A stretch of DNA of 64,000 nucleotides from Nannocystis bainbridge (GCF_028368995.1 NZ_JAQNDL010000002.1:1113724-1177723); one strand, 5' to 3'. Counted from the stretch's first letter, positions 7,302 to 16,387 are shown. Numbers and translations are program-made. Notes: a model not told the origin generated them from the letters alone.

Positions 7302-10055
7302 ATGACTGAGCCCGCCGTGAACGCACCGCACACCTCGGCAGACACGCCGGTCATGCGCCAGTTCCTCGACATCAAGCGTCAGTTCCCTGACGCGATCGTG
7401 ATGTTCCGGATGGGCGACTTCTACGAGATGTTCTTCGACGACGCGCTCACCGTCGGGCCCGTTCTCGAGATCGCCGTCACCACCCGCGACAAGGGCGAGG
7501 TCGAGAACCCGGTGCCGATGGCGGGCGTGCCGTACCACGCGATCGGCGGCTACCTGCGGACCCTGGTCGAGCGCGGCTTCAAGGTCGCGATCTGCGAGCA
7601 GATGGAGACCCCGGAGCAGGCTCGCCTGCGCAAGGGCCCGAGCAAGATCGTCCGCCGCGAGGTCGTCCGCGTCGTCACCCCTGGCGTGCTGGTCGACGAG
7701 GAGCACCTGCGCGGCGAGGAACCCAACTACCTGGTCGCGCTGGCCCACGACGCCGCCGGCACCTACGGGCTCGGCGCGCTCGACATCTCGTGCGGCGAGT
7801 TCTTCGTCGTCACCTGCGAGGGCGCCGGCGCGGTGCGGGCCGCGCTGTCGCGCCTGGCGCCGCGCGAGATCGTGTGCGAGCCGGGGCTGCACCCGTGGCT
7901 GGGGCTCGAGCTCGGGCCGCTGTGCCCGCGGCTCGAGGGCCGCGATCCGGCCGCCGTCGGCGCCGCCCAGCTGGCCCGCGTCAAGCGCCTGCGCGAGGAG
8001 AGCGGCGGCGAGGCGCTGGCGCCGGTCGAGGCGCAGGCCGCCGCGCTCGCGCTGGCCTACGCCGAGGACACCCAGCCGGGCCAGACCTTGCTGCTGCATC
8101 GACTGCGGCGCCAGGCCTTCGAGGCCCACCTCGTGCTCGACGACGCCTCGCTGCGCAACCTCGAGGTGTTCCGCACGCTGCGCGACGGCCAGCGCAAGGG
8201 CAGCCTGCTGTGGGCCGTCGACGCCACCCGCACCGCCATGGGCGCGCGCCTGCTGCGGGCCTGGCTCGGCGCCCCTCTGCGCGCGCTCGGGGCCATCCGC
8301 GAGCGCCACGACGCCATCGAGGCCCTGCTCGCCGAGCCGCGCGTGCGCGGCGACCTGCAGGACCGCCTCAAGGACGTCCGCGACATCGCCCGCCTGGCCG
8401 CGCGCGCCCGCCTCGGCACCGTCAGCCCGCGCGAGCTGGCGGCCCTGCGCCAGTCGCTGGCGGCGTTGCCCGGGGTCGCCGCGCTGCTGCAGGAGCTGGC
8501 CCGCCGGCGCATCCCGCTGCTCACCGAAGGACAGGTCCCCGAGGACATGTCCGAGGGGACATGCGCCAAGAGCCAGGCCGAAGCCGCCCGCCTGCCGGTC
8601 CTGCTCGACCTCGGCGAGGACCTGCTGCAGGACGTCCACGCCGCGCTGGTCCGCCTGCTGGTCGACGAGCCGCCGGCCCACCAGCGCGACGGCGGCATGA
8701 TCCGCGCCGGCGCCGACCCGGAGCTCGATCGCCAGCTCGGCCTGCGCGACGGCGGCCGCGAGGCGCTGGCGGCCATCGAGGCCCGCGAGCGCGAGCGCAC
8801 CGGCATCGCCAACCTCCGCGTCCAGCACAACCGCGTGTTCGGCTACTACATCGAGGTCCTCAAGACCCAGCTGTCGCGCGTGCCGGCCGAGTACGTGCGC
8901 AAGCAGACCACCGCCAACGCCGAGCGCTACGTGACCGCCGAGCTGGCCGAGCACGAGACCGCGGTGCTCGGCGCCGTCGCGGCCGCGCTCGAGCGCGAGC
9001 AGCAGCTGTTCACCGCGCTGCGCGAGCAGGTCTCGGCGGCCGGCGATCGCCTATTGGCCGCCGCCGAGGGGCTGGCGCGGCTCGACGTGCTGGCCGGGCT
9101 GGCGGAGATCGCCGAGGACCACGCGTATGTCCGTCCGGACATGGTCGAAGAGCCAGTCCTCGACATCGAGGAGGGCCGCCACCCGGTCGTCGAGCGCATG
9201 CTCGACGCCGGCCGGTTCGTGCCCAACAACCTGGCCCTGCGCGCCTCGACCACCGCGAACACCGGGGCAGGGCGGCTGATGCTGCTGACCGGCCCCAACA
9301 TGGGCGGCAAGAGCACGGCGATGCGCATGGCGGCGCTGGTGGCGATCCTCGCCCACGCCGGCGCCTTCGTGCCGGCGGTGCGGGCCCGCGTCGGCGTCGT
9401 CGACCGCGTGTTCACCCGCGTCGGCGCCGCCGACGACCTCGGCCGCGGCGAGTCGACCTTCATGGTCGAGATGCGCGAGGCCGCCCAGATCTTGAGCCAG
9501 GCGACCCCGCGCAGCCTGGTCCTGCTCGACGAGATCGGCCGCGGCACCGCGACCTACGACGGCCTCGCGCTGGCGTGGGCGATCACCGAATTCCTCCACG
9601 ACCAGATCGGCTGCCGCGCGCTGTTCGCCACCCACTACCACGAGCTCACGCAGCTGCAGGCGCGCCTGGTCGGGCTGCGCAACGCCCACGTCACCGTGCA
9701 CGAGGAGCGCGGCAGCATCGTGTTCCTGCACCGCGTCGAGGCCGGGCCGGCCGAGCGCAGCTACGGCATCCAGGTCGGCCGTCTCGCCGGCCTGCCGGCG
9801 TCGGTGCTGCGGCGGGCGCAGAAGCTGCTCACGCGCCTGGAGCAGGCCCAGGGCGAGGCGCGGCCGCTGCCGCAGCTCGACCTGTTCGCGGCCCCGACGC
9901 CGCCGCCGCAGGTCGTCGACGCCGCTCCGCCGGCCCTGGCCGCGATCCTGGCCGATCTGCGGGCTCTCCACCCCGACGAGCTGAGCCCGCGCCACGCGCA
10001 CGAGGCCCTGCGTCGGCTCCACGAGCGCCTGGTCGCGGTCGAAGGCGGCAGCTGA
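7302..10055 (+). CDS. mutS: DNA mismatch repair protein MutS
   Basis: A 917-residue MutS1. The mismatch-reading Phe-x-Glu is present in GDFYEMF near the N-terminus; the ATPase has Walker A GPNMGGKST (about residues 664-672), Walker B LVLLDEIGRGTATYDG, and the ATHYHEL signature. It binds mismatches as a dimer and recruits MutL. Start is ATG 7302; GTG 7317 is also possible, since the conserved part begins at MRQFLDIKRQ. An extra loop EGQVPEDMSEGTCAKSQ (bases 8524-8574), in the lever/core region before LPVLLDLGEDL, is encoded by two chained GTCC-N4-GGAC hairpins and looks like an in-frame insertion. No mutL is in the window. Confidence 0.98.
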   Translation: MTEPAVNAPHTSADTPVMRQFLDIKRQFPDAIVMFRMGDFYEMFFDDALTVGPVLEIAVTTRDKGEVENPVPMAGVPYHAIGGYLRTLVERGFKVAICEQMETPEQARLRKGPSKIVRREVVRVVTPGVLVDEEHLRGEEPNYLVALAHDAAGTYGLGALDISCGEFFVVTCEGAGAVRAALSRLAPREIVCEPGLHPWLGLELGPLCPRLEGRDPAAVGAAQLARVKRLREESGGEALAPVEAQAAALALAYAEDTQPGQTLLLHRLRRQAFEAHLVLDDASLRNLEVFRTLRDGQRKGSLLWAVDATRTAMGARLLRAWLGAPLRALGAIRERHDAIEALLAEPRVRGDLQDRLKDVRDIARLAARARLGTVSPRELAALRQSLAALPGVAALLQELARRRIPLLTEGQVPEDMSEGTCAKSQAEAARLPVLLDLGEDLLQDVHAALVRLLVDEPPAHQRDGGMIRAGADPELDRQLGLRDGGREALAAIEARERERTGIANLRVQHNRVFGYYIEVLKTQLSRVPAEYVRKQTTANAERYVTAELAEHETAVLGAVAAALEREQQLFTALREQVSAAGDRLLAAAEGLARLDVLAGLAEIAEDHAYVRPDMVEEPVLDIEEGRHPVVERMLDAGRFVPNNLALRASTTANTGAGRLMLLTGPNMGGKSTAMRMAALVAILAHAGAFVPAVRARVGVVDRVFTRVGAADDLGRGESTFMVEMREAAQILSQATPRSLVLLDEIGRGTATYDGLALAWAITEFLHDQIGCRALFATHYHELTQLQARLVGLRNAHVTVHEERGSIVFLHRVEAGPAERSYGIQVGRLAGLPASVLRRAQKLLTRLEQAQGEARPLPQLDLFAAPTPPPQVVDAAPPALAAILADLRALHPDELSPRHAHEALRRLHERLVAVEGGS
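8529..8563. repeat. Two chained GTCC-N4-GGAC hairpins inside mutS
   Basis: GTCC-ccga-GGAC (8535-8546) is followed, through the shared perfect palindrome GGACATGTCC (8543-8552), by CATGTCC-gagg-GGACATG (8546-8563), a perfect 7-bp stem with a four-base loop. It stays in-frame and encodes a loop not expected in MutS. Confidence 0.75.
9127..9142. repeat. ATGTCC-N4-GGACAT hairpin inside mutS
   Basis: Perfect 6-bp stem with loop gtcc. It encodes YVRPDM, which is close to ordinary MutS sequence here, so it may be chance or a conversion of existing codons rather than an insertion. Confidence 0.4.
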
Positions 10056-10238
10056 GTGCCTGTCCTTCGGGCCATGTCATGTCGTGAGGCGGCGAGGCGC
10101 ACAGGTCCGCGGCCCTGCACTCCAGCGGCTCCAGGCAGCTGTCGCGGTTCCGGGGCGCGGCCTGAGCGTGCGGGTTCGCAAGCGTCACCCGCATCCGAGG
10201 ACTCAACGCGCGCGCCCGTCCGCGGCAAGCTCGCCTTC

Positions 10239-11216
10239 ATGCCTCTCGTGCGCCTCCGCCTGAGCGTGCTCGCCCTCGCGGCGACCTCGCTCGCCTGTCC
10301 CGCGCTGGTCCCCGACGCCCAGGACAGCGACGACGGCGGGGCCTCCGACAGCTCGTCCTCGGAGCCGGCGCCGCCCGACCTGCCGCCGCCGGGCCCGCAG
10401 GACGTCGTCGTCGCCACCTTCAACGTGCACCGCTTCTTCGACACGAAGTGCGACAGCGCCACGTGCGGCAACGGGGCCTACGAAGAGGTCTACTCGCAGG
10501 CCGAGTTCACCTACCGCGCCGACCAACTCGCCGACGCCATCGACGAGATGCAGGCCGACATCGTGATGCTGCAAGAGGTCGAGAGTCAGGCCTGCATCGA
10601 CGCGCTGGTCGATCGCCTGCCGCAGTTCGAGACCGCGTTCATCGGCGAGACCGGCTTCGTCGCGTCGATCGACACCGCGATCCTCTCGCGCCTGCCGCTC
10701 ATCGAGATCCGCAGCCACGGCAAGGCCCCGATCCCGCTGCCCGGCGGCGGCTCGACCCACTTCGCCCGCGACTACCTCGAGGCCCACCTCGACGCCGGCG
10801 GCCGGCGCCTGATCGCCTTTGTCGCCCACTTCAAGTCGAAGAACGACGACGACCCCGATCGCCGCCTGGCCGAGGCGAACGCCGCCCGCGACCTCATCGA
10901 CCTCGCCGCCGACAACTACCCCGACGCGCTCGTGCTCATGGGCGGCGATCTCAACGACGTGCCCCAGTCGGAGCCGCTGCAGGCGATCGAGGCCGGCGGC
11001 GGCACCGTGCGCGTCGCCGAGGAGCTCGGCGACGACGACTGGACGTACGTCTACGACGGCGACACGCGCGCCATCGACCACCTCTACCTGTCGACCCGCA
11101 GCGGCGGCGGCAGCTTCGTCAAGGGCAGCGCCCGCGTCCTCCGCGGCGCCGGCACCGACGGCTGGGGCGGCTCGGACCACGCGGCCGTGCGCGGCACCTT
11201 CCGCGTCGGTGGCTGA
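10239..11216 (+). CDS. Endonuclease/exonuclease/phosphatase-fold lipoprotein
   Basis: A 325-residue protein with a lipoprotein signal (LAATSLACPA) and an acidic/Ser-rich linker to residue 50. The remainder is the DNase I-like EEP fold: ATFNVHRF (metal-site Asn), IVMLQEVES (Glu), GGDLNDVP (Asp/Asn pair), IDHLYLS and GSDHAAV (catalytic Asp-His). Family members cut phosphodiester or phosphomonoester bonds in DNA, RNA, lipids or inositol phosphates with Mg2+; which one applies here is unknown. Being exported it may act on extracellular DNA or on phospholipid head groups, which is inference. It follows mutS by 183 bp and is probably a separate unit. Confidence 0.85.
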   Translation: MPLVRLRLSVLALAATSLACPALVPDAQDSDDGGASDSSSSEPAPPDLPPPGPQDVVVATFNVHRFFDTKCDSATCGNGAYEEVYSQAEFTYRADQLADAIDEMQADIVMLQEVESQACIDALVDRLPQFETAFIGETGFVASIDTAILSRLPLIEIRSHGKAPIPLPGGGSTHFARDYLEAHLDAGGRRLIAFVAHFKSKNDDDPDRRLAEANAARDLIDLAADNYPDALVLMGGDLNDVPQSEPLQAIEAGGGTVRVAEELGDDDWTYVYDGDTRAIDHLYLSTRSGGGSFVKGSARVLRGAGTDGWGGSDHAAVRGTFRVGG

Positions 11217-11222
11217 CGGCCG

Positions 11223-11290
11223 CGGCGCTTCCATCGCCCCGCGTCGCTTCCATCGCCCCGCGTCGCTCCGAGCGCCCCGCGTCGCAGGCG
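11223..11290. repeat. Short tandem repeat CGCTTCCATCGCCCCGCGT, three imperfect copies
   Basis: The 19-base unit occurs twice nearly identically and once degenerate (as CGCTCCGAGCGCCCCGCGT) right after the EEP lipoprotein stop. No coding role is seen. Confidence 0.6.
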
Positions 11291-11341
11291 GACCCCACGG
11301 CGCCGGCGCGCGGCTGTGATACCGTGAGTCCGAGTCTCGGC

Positions 11342-13012
11342 ATGCGCTCCTCGCCGCTCTTCCCGCTGCTCGCCGCGCTCGCGCTGCCGGTCGCGTGCGC
11401 GCGCGAGGAGTTCGCGCCGGAGCGATCGGTCGTGTGCGAGGGCGCGGTCGAGGTCCCCGATCCGGCCCTGCGCGCGCTGCTCCTCGACATCCTCGACGAT
11501 CCCGAGGCGAACGACAGCACCACCGGCGAGCCCGTCCTCACGGCCGCGTCGCTGGCCACGCTCACCGGGCTACAGGCCGCCGAGCGCGGGATCGTCGACC
11601 TGCAGGGCCTCGAGTGCGCCGTCAACCTCCGCACCCTCGGCCTCGCGCGCAACGAGATCGTCGACATCCGCCCGCTCACCTGGTTGGGCGAGCTGCGGGA
11701 GGTCGAGCTGTCGGAGAACCCGATCGCCGGCCACGACCCGCTGGCGCGCCTCGTCAAGCTCGAGAAGCTCGTGCTCGGCGGCGCCGGCGTGAAGTCGATC
11801 GCCTTTGTCGCCGGCATGACCGCGCTGCGCCACCTCGACGTCGCCCGCGGCGAGGTCGGCGACATCGGCCCGCTCGCCGGCCTCGGCCGGATCGAGTCGC
11901 TCGTCCTCTCCGACAATCAGATCGCGGACATCGGCCCGCTCGCCGGCCTGCACGAGTTGTTCGCGCTCTCGCTCGACGGCAACGCGATCGCCGACATCGG
12001 TCCGCTCGCTGCGCTGGCGCGGCTCGAGTACCTCGACATCGACGAGAACGCGATCGACTCGCTGGCCCCGCTGGCCGGCCTCACCCGCATGCGCCGGATC
12101 GAGGCCAACGCCAACGCGATCACCGACACCCGCGGCCTCGCCGGCAAGCCCGACCTCGTCGAGCTCGGGCTCGAGAAGAACCAGATCGCCGCGCTCGCCG
12201 ATCTCAGCGGACTCACCGGCCTCGTCACCCTCGACCTCGACGAGAACCTGCTCACCAGCCTCGATGGCCTCGAGGTCCTGGTGGAGCTGCGCAACCTGAC
12301 CGCCCGGATCAACGCCATCGCCGACATCAGCGCCGTCGTCGGGCTCACCGACCTGCGGCGCCTCGACCTGCGCGACAACCCCGGCCTCGTCGACCTCACG
12401 CCGGTCGCGGGCTTGCAGTACCTCGACTACCTCGGCCTCGGCGGGCAGGGCGTCGCCCCCGACCTCGCGCCGCTGACCGGCCTCCCGCTGCTGCGCCAGC
12501 TCGACGTCATCGACGGCGCCACCACCGAGTACGGCGTGCTCACCAGCTTGCCCGCGCTCCGGGTCCTGCGGCTGCTCAACGCCCCGCTCGACGTCGCCGA
12601 CCTCGAGGCCATCGCCGGCGCCACCGCGCTCACCACCCTCGACATCTCCGGCGCGCCGGTGACCGACCTCGGCCCGCTCGCGCCGCTCACCGGCCTCGTC
12701 GACTTCTCCGCCAGCGGCACCCGGATCAACGCCCTGGGCCCCGTCACCGACTGGCTCGAGCTCGATTTCCTCCGCGTCGCCCGCACCCCGCTGAAGAGCC
12801 TCGCCGGCGTCGAGACCGTGCTCGGCGTCGACCAGATCGACATCAGCGACACTGAGGTCGACGACATCTCGCTGCTGCTCGGGCTCAAGGCGTTCCGCAA
12901 GAACGACCGCCTCGACGCCCGTGGCAGCCGGCTCGACGACGGCGACTGCGACGACATCCGCGCCCTCCGCGAGCGCGGCGTCAACGTCCTCGCCGACCCG
13001 ACGTGCGAGTGA
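11342..13012 (+). CDS. Leucine-rich repeat lipoprotein, internalin-like
   Basis: A 556-residue protein. The signal peptide ends in lipobox LPVAC (residue 19). From about residue 75 to 530 it is a chain of roughly twenty 22-residue repeats of the internalin type (consensus L..LDLS.N.I.DI.PLAGL), for example LVLSDNQIADIGPLAGL. Such solenoids bind proteins at the cell surface; the ligand is unknown. Two late cysteines (DGDCDDI and PTCE) may cap the solenoid. ATG 11342 is chosen because it starts the signal peptide; in-frame GTG 11324 would add six residues. A TGATACCGT -10-like element lies at 11317-11325. Confidence 0.88.
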   Translation: MRSSPLFPLLAALALPVACAREEFAPERSVVCEGAVEVPDPALRALLLDILDDPEANDSTTGEPVLTAASLATLTGLQAAERGIVDLQGLECAVNLRTLGLARNEIVDIRPLTWLGELREVELSENPIAGHDPLARLVKLEKLVLGGAGVKSIAFVAGMTALRHLDVARGEVGDIGPLAGLGRIESLVLSDNQIADIGPLAGLHELFALSLDGNAIADIGPLAALARLEYLDIDENAIDSLAPLAGLTRMRRIEANANAITDTRGLAGKPDLVELGLEKNQIAALADLSGLTGLVTLDLDENLLTSLDGLEVLVELRNLTARINAIADISAVVGLTDLRRLDLRDNPGLVDLTPVAGLQYLDYLGLGGQGVAPDLAPLTGLPLLRQLDVIDGATTEYGVLTSLPALRVLRLLNAPLDVADLEAIAGATALTTLDISGAPVTDLGPLAPLTGLVDFSASGTRINALGPVTDWLELDFLRVARTPLKSLAGVETVLGVDQIDISDTEVDDISLLLGLKAFRKNDRLDARGSRLDDGDCDDIRALRERGVNVLADPTCE

Positions 13013-13325
13013 GCGCGCGCGGTGCCTGCCTCGAAGACGGCCTGGAGCGAGGTCGGCACGACCGTCATCGACGCGGACCAAACCCGCCGGCACGAGGCGA
13101 GCAGCCGGCGTGCTCGTGATCAGCGCCGAAGCACCTGCGGCACGACGCGAGCTGAAGACGCGCTCTTAGCGAGGTCGGTCAGCCGTGATCAGCGCCGAAG
13201 AACCTGCCGATCCGACGGGGGCCGAAGCCGCGCCAGCGAGACCGGCCAGACCGTGATCGTCGCCGTCGAACCCGCCGCCGCGACGCAAATTTCGTGACCC
13301 GGCGGGCCCGCGCTACACCTCGGGC
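13013..13325. repeat. Gene-free gap with four imperfect ~68-bp direct repeats
   Basis: Copies begin with GTCATC or GTGATC at 13064, 13116, 13185 and 13253 (spacing 52, 69 and 68). Each has the pattern GTGATCagCGCCGAAgaACCTGCC and is preceded by a GCGAGgtCGG-like tail. The units are too diverged and too irregular for a CRISPR array. The xerC promoter lies at the far end. Confidence 0.65.
13314..13319 (+). promoter_or_regulatory. -10 element TACACC of the Xer recombinase gene
   Basis: TACACC is 6 bases before ATG 13326, so the message would begin at or next to the start codon. The -35 is weak (TTCGTG at 13291, spacer 17). Confidence 0.4.
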
Positions 13326-14321
13326 ATGCGCGACGCCGTCGAGCGCTTCCTCGAGCACCTGCGGGACGAGCGGCGGCTCTCGCCGCACACCCTCCGCGCC
13401 TACCGCGGCGACCTCCTCGATTTCCTCGACCGCTTCGAGGCTCGCCGCGGGCGCCCGGCCGAGCTCGCCGACCTGGGCGTGCGCGAGGTCCGGGCCGACC
13501 TCGCCGAGCGCTTCAGCGAGCAGGCCGCAAGCACCTCCGCGCGCAAGCTCTCCACCTTGCGCAGCTTCGCCGAGTTCCTGCGCAGGCGCGGCGAGCTGCC
13601 CGACAACGAGGCCGCGCTGGTGCGTCGGCCCAAGCTGCCGCAGCGCCTGCCGGTCGCTCTCCCGGTCGAGGATCTCACCGACATGATCGATGGTCCTGGC
13701 CACGCCGACGGCGTGCTCGGCCTGCGCGACCGCGCGATCCTCGAGATCCTCTACGGCGCCGGCCTGCGCGTCGGCGAGTGCGTCGCCCTCGACCTCGAGC
13801 ACCTGCGCTGGGACAGCGACGCGCTGACCCTGCGGGTCGTCGGTGGCAAGGGCAACAAGGACCGCGAGGTCCCGCTCGGGGCGCCTGGCGCCGCCGCGGT
13901 GCGGGCCTGGCTCGGCGTCCGCGAGAAGATGCTGCCGCCGGGTCAGCCCCTGTCCGAGAGCACAGGTTCGAAGCGCGGCGCCGCCAGGGGCGAGCGGGCG
14001 CTGTTCCTCGGCCGCCGCGGCCAGCGGCTCGGCGATCGCAGCGTGCGGGCCCTCGTCTACCGCCGCTGCGAGGCCACCGGCGCGCGCGCCCGGGTCGGCC
14101 CGCACGGCCTGCGCCACAGCTTCGCCACCCACCTGCTCGAGGGCGGCTGCGACCTGCGCAGCATCCAGGCCATGCTCGGCCACGCCAGCCTCAGCACCAC
14201 CCAGCGCTACACCCACCTCGACCTCGGCCGGATCGTCGACGTCTACGAGCGCGCCCACCCGCGCGCCCGGGCGGCCGCCCCCGCGCAGCCGGCCGAAGCC
14301 CGTCCGCGCCGGCGCGCCTGA
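13326..14321 (+). CDS. xerC: Tyrosine recombinase XerC/XerD
   Basis: A 331-residue recombinase with a SAM-like core-binding domain (residues 1-100) and the catalytic domain. Active-site residues are all visible: R148 (GAGLRVGE), K175 (GGKGNKD), H260 and R263 (HGLRHSFATHLLEGG), H286 (LGHASLSTTQRYTH) and the nucleophile Y295. It should resolve chromosome dimers at dif. XerC versus XerD cannot be decided safely. About twenty extra residues (LPPGQPLSESTGSKRGAARG, around 205-222) interrupt the domain after the beta sheet and contain a decayed GTCC-N4-type hairpin (13949-13966). The C-terminal tail is Ala/Pro/Arg-rich. Confidence 0.9.
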   Translation: MRDAVERFLEHLRDERRLSPHTLRAYRGDLLDFLDRFEARRGRPAELADLGVREVRADLAERFSEQAASTSARKLSTLRSFAEFLRRRGELPDNEAALVRRPKLPQRLPVALPVEDLTDMIDGPGHADGVLGLRDRAILEILYGAGLRVGECVALDLEHLRWDSDALTLRVVGGKGNKDREVPLGAPGAAAVRAWLGVREKMLPPGQPLSESTGSKRGAARGERALFLGRRGQRLGDRSVRALVYRRCEATGARARVGPHGLRHSFATHLLEGGCDLRSIQAMLGHASLSTTQRYTHLDLGRIVDVYERAHPRARAAAPAQPAEARPRRRA

Positions 14322-14337
14322 GCGGCCGCGCGGGGTG

Positions 14338-14411
14338 CAGGGCGCTGCGTGGGCGCGAACGAGGCGAGCGAGCGGAGCAGGGCGCTGCGTGGGGCGCGAC
14401 CGAGGCGAGCG
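14338..14411. repeat. Two-copy direct repeat with 40-bp period
   Basis: CAGGGCGCTGCGTGGG starts at 14338 and again at 14378, each followed by CGCGA(A/C)CGAGGCGAGCG. It sits just after xerC. Confidence 0.6.
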
Positions 14412-14442
14412 CAGCAAGGCGCGCCGCCGCGTACTCTACAAA

Positions 14443-14520
14443 ATGTCCTCGAAGACATGCTCATGAGGGCATGTCCTCACGAGCATGTTCGATCGTTCAT
14501 GTCCTTTCGAGCATGCTCTT
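14443..14520. repeat. Cluster of CATGTCC-type hairpins between convergent genes
   Basis: The stretch between xerC and the M23 gene holds repeated CATGTCC/GAGCATG words: ATGTCC-tcga-AGACAT (14443-14458), GGGCATGTCC-tcac-GAGCATGTTC (14468-14491), and TTCATGTCC-tttc-GAGCATGCTC (14497-14519). It can fold as a bidirectional terminator; there is no T-run. Confidence 0.55.
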
Positions 14521-14555
14521 TCAGGCACGCCCCGGCGCCCGCCGCCAGTCGCGCC

Positions 14556-15668
14556 TCACAGCGTCGCGTCGAGCAGCACCTCGGCCGTGCCGCGCTGCTT
14601 GCGTTCGATGCGGTCGGTCGCGGTGCGGCGCACGCGGTCGTTGCGGACCGGCATCTCGCGCTCGTACCAGGCCCCGTCGATGTACACGTCCACGAACGGC
14701 GCGGGCAGCCCGAGCTCGCCCTGCGGCGAAGTCGTCTTGGTGGCCACGTGGAAGTGGATGTGCGGCCCGCTGCTGTGGCCCGAGTTGCCGACCTTGCCGA
14801 GCTCCTGGCCGAGCTCGACCTTGTCGCCGACCTTCACCTTCACCGTGCCCGGGATCATGTGCCACAGCGACGACGCCTCGCCGAAGCCGTGGTCGATCAC
14901 CACCCCGTTGCCGCCGCCCTCGCCGGTCGCCCCGGGGCCGTTCTCGGCCACGTCGTTGACGGCGCGCATCACCGTCCCGGCGGCCGGCGCCAGCACCGGG
15001 TAGCCGTAGCAGTACGAGGCCTTGTTGCCGCTGCCGCCGACCGGCTTGCTGCGCCCGCCCTTCATCACGACCATGTCGTAGGCGAACCGCTGGCCGCGGT
15101 GATTGTGGTGGTAGTTCGTCATGCGCCGCGGGCCGCCGTGCACGACGGTCCACTCGCCGGTGCTCACGAAATGCAGCCGCGTCACCGTCGAGTAGCGGCG
15201 CGCCGGGCCGGCGATCTGCTCGAACGCCAGGTGCTCGCGGACCAGCAGGCGGTCGAGCGCGCGGTCGGGCGTGACGGCGAACTGGAACAGCACCAGCCGC
15301 ACCTTGCGATCGGGCGCGCCGGCCTTGCCGCGGGCGTAGACCACCAGCCCCGAGTACCAGGTCAGGTCGCCCTCCTTGTGGACCTTCTCTTCGAGGATGC
15401 CGATCGGCTGGCCGTAGCGGGTGCGCAGGCGTTCACCGGTCGCCGCCAGCTCGGGCGGGCGGACCACCGTCTTGAGGCTGGGAGACATCCACGCGTGCAG
15501 CTCCGACACGCGGCCGAGGAGCAGCCCGTTGATCAGGCGATCCGCCTCCGGCATCAGCTCGGAGGTCGGCTTCAGCGACGCCTGGTTGGGGGCGCGCAAG
15601 TCCTTGGGCTTGCAGCCGAGCCCGGCGGCCAGCGACAGCGCGACGACGAGGACCCGCAGCGGGTGCAT
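14556..15668 (-). CDS. M23 family metallopeptidase, lipoprotein
   Basis: A 370-residue exported protein with lipobox AAGLGC (Cys 19). After a roughly 200-residue N-terminal region of unknown fold comes an LytM/M23 domain with HRGQRFAYD (zinc His and Asp) and GPHIHFHV (catalytic and zinc His), plus the lysostaphin-like core VLAPAAGTV...GNGVVIDHG. Both HxxxD-type and HxH signatures are present, so it may be an active endopeptidase that cuts peptide cross-links of peptidoglycan. The usual YxHL turn reads LWHMIPG. It converges with xerC; the J-domain gene diverges from its start. Confidence 0.9.
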   Translation of the reverse strand: MHPLRVLVVALSLAAGLGCKPKDLRAPNQASLKPTSELMPEADRLINGLLLGRVSELHAWMSPSLKTVVRPPELAATGERLRTRYGQPIGILEEKVHKEGDLTWYSGLVVYARGKAGAPDRKVRLVLFQFAVTPDRALDRLLVREHLAFEQIAGPARRYSTVTRLHFVSTGEWTVVHGGPRRMTNYHHNHRGQRFAYDMVVMKGGRSKPVGGSGNKASYCYGYPVLAPAAGTVMRAVNDVAENGPGATGEGGGNGVVIDHGFGEASSLWHMIPGTVKVKVGDKVELGQELGKVGNSGHSSGPHIHFHVATKTTSPQGELGLPAPFVDVYIDGAWYEREMPVRNDRVRRTATDRIERKQRGTAEVLLDATL

Positions 15669-15845
15669 GCCGGCGCCATCCTAGCCGTTCTCTCGCATCC
15701 TTCACCGGGGCGTCCGCGCGCGCACGCCGACTCGCGCGCGCACGCGGGAGCGGCGTGGGGTCCGCGGATCGGGCGCGATTTCGTGACGATCTTCACCTTG
15801 TTCGGCGCGCGGACGCGAGCGTCCGGGGGTACGCTCGTTTTCGCC

Positions 15846-16361
15846 ATGCGCCCCGCCACCGTCGTCGCCTCGCCGCTCGATGGCCCGTACAGCCCCGCGC
15901 TGCTCGGTCTTTCGGCCGCCACGTCGTCGCCGTGGAGCGCCGGCGAACCGGTCGCCCGGTGGCTCGCCGCGTGTCGCTGCGTCGCCGGGCGCTGGAGCGT
16001 GCGGCTCGAGCTGCGCGGCTCCCCGCGCGTCAGCGACGATCTCGACCTCGCGCGCGACGAGCAGGACCGCTTGCTCGGATTGTGGGGGCAGGGCGACCAG
16101 ATCGGCCACTTCGAGCGGCTGGGCCTCGCCCCGACCGGCGACGACGCCGCGATCCGCCGCGCCTGGCTCGAGACCTGTCGTCAGCTGCACCCGGACCGTT
16201 ACTACGGCAAACGGCTCGGGGCGTTCGCGGCGATCCTCGCCGAGCTCTTCGATCGCGCGCGAGCCTCTGCCGAGCTCCTCGGCGACCCGCGGCGTCGGGC
16301 CCGCTACCTGGCGGAGCTCGAAGCTGTTGTGCGCGACGAGGCCGACACCAAAGCGCTCTGA
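15846..16361 (+). CDS. J-domain protein, probable DnaK co-chaperone
   Basis: A 171-residue protein. Residues 1-90 match nothing I know; residues 95-165 form a J-domain: GHFERLGLAP (helix I), AIRRAWLETCRQLHPDRYYG with the HPD tripeptide, and FDRARASAELLGDPRRRARYL (helices III-IV). J-domains stimulate Hsp70 ATP hydrolysis. Its gene is 71 bp ahead of a dnaK, so it probably serves that chaperone. It lacks the Gly/Phe region, zinc finger and C-terminal substrate domains of DnaJ, so the N-terminal part may select clients. A weak hairpin plus six T's follow the stop, so it may be transcribed separately from dnaK. Confidence 0.85.
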   Translation: MRPATVVASPLDGPYSPALLGLSAATSSPWSAGEPVARWLAACRCVAGRWSVRLELRGSPRVSDDLDLARDEQDRLLGLWGQGDQIGHFERLGLAPTGDDAAIRRAWLETCRQLHPDRYYGKRLGAFAAILAELFDRARASAELLGDPRRRARYLAELEAVVRDEADTKAL

Positions 16362-16364
16362 CCA

Positions 16365-16387
16365 TGTGTTTCTACACACGATTTTTT
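16365..16387 (+). terminator. Weak intrinsic terminator after the J-domain gene
   Basis: TGTGT-ttct-ACACA (16365-16378) followed by CGA and six T's. The stem is only 5 bp and AT-rich, so it probably leaks into dnaK. Confidence 0.5.

Noticed and set aside
13046..13290. CRISPR array
   Set aside because: Repeats are imperfect, spacing varies (52, 69, 68) and there is no cas gene.
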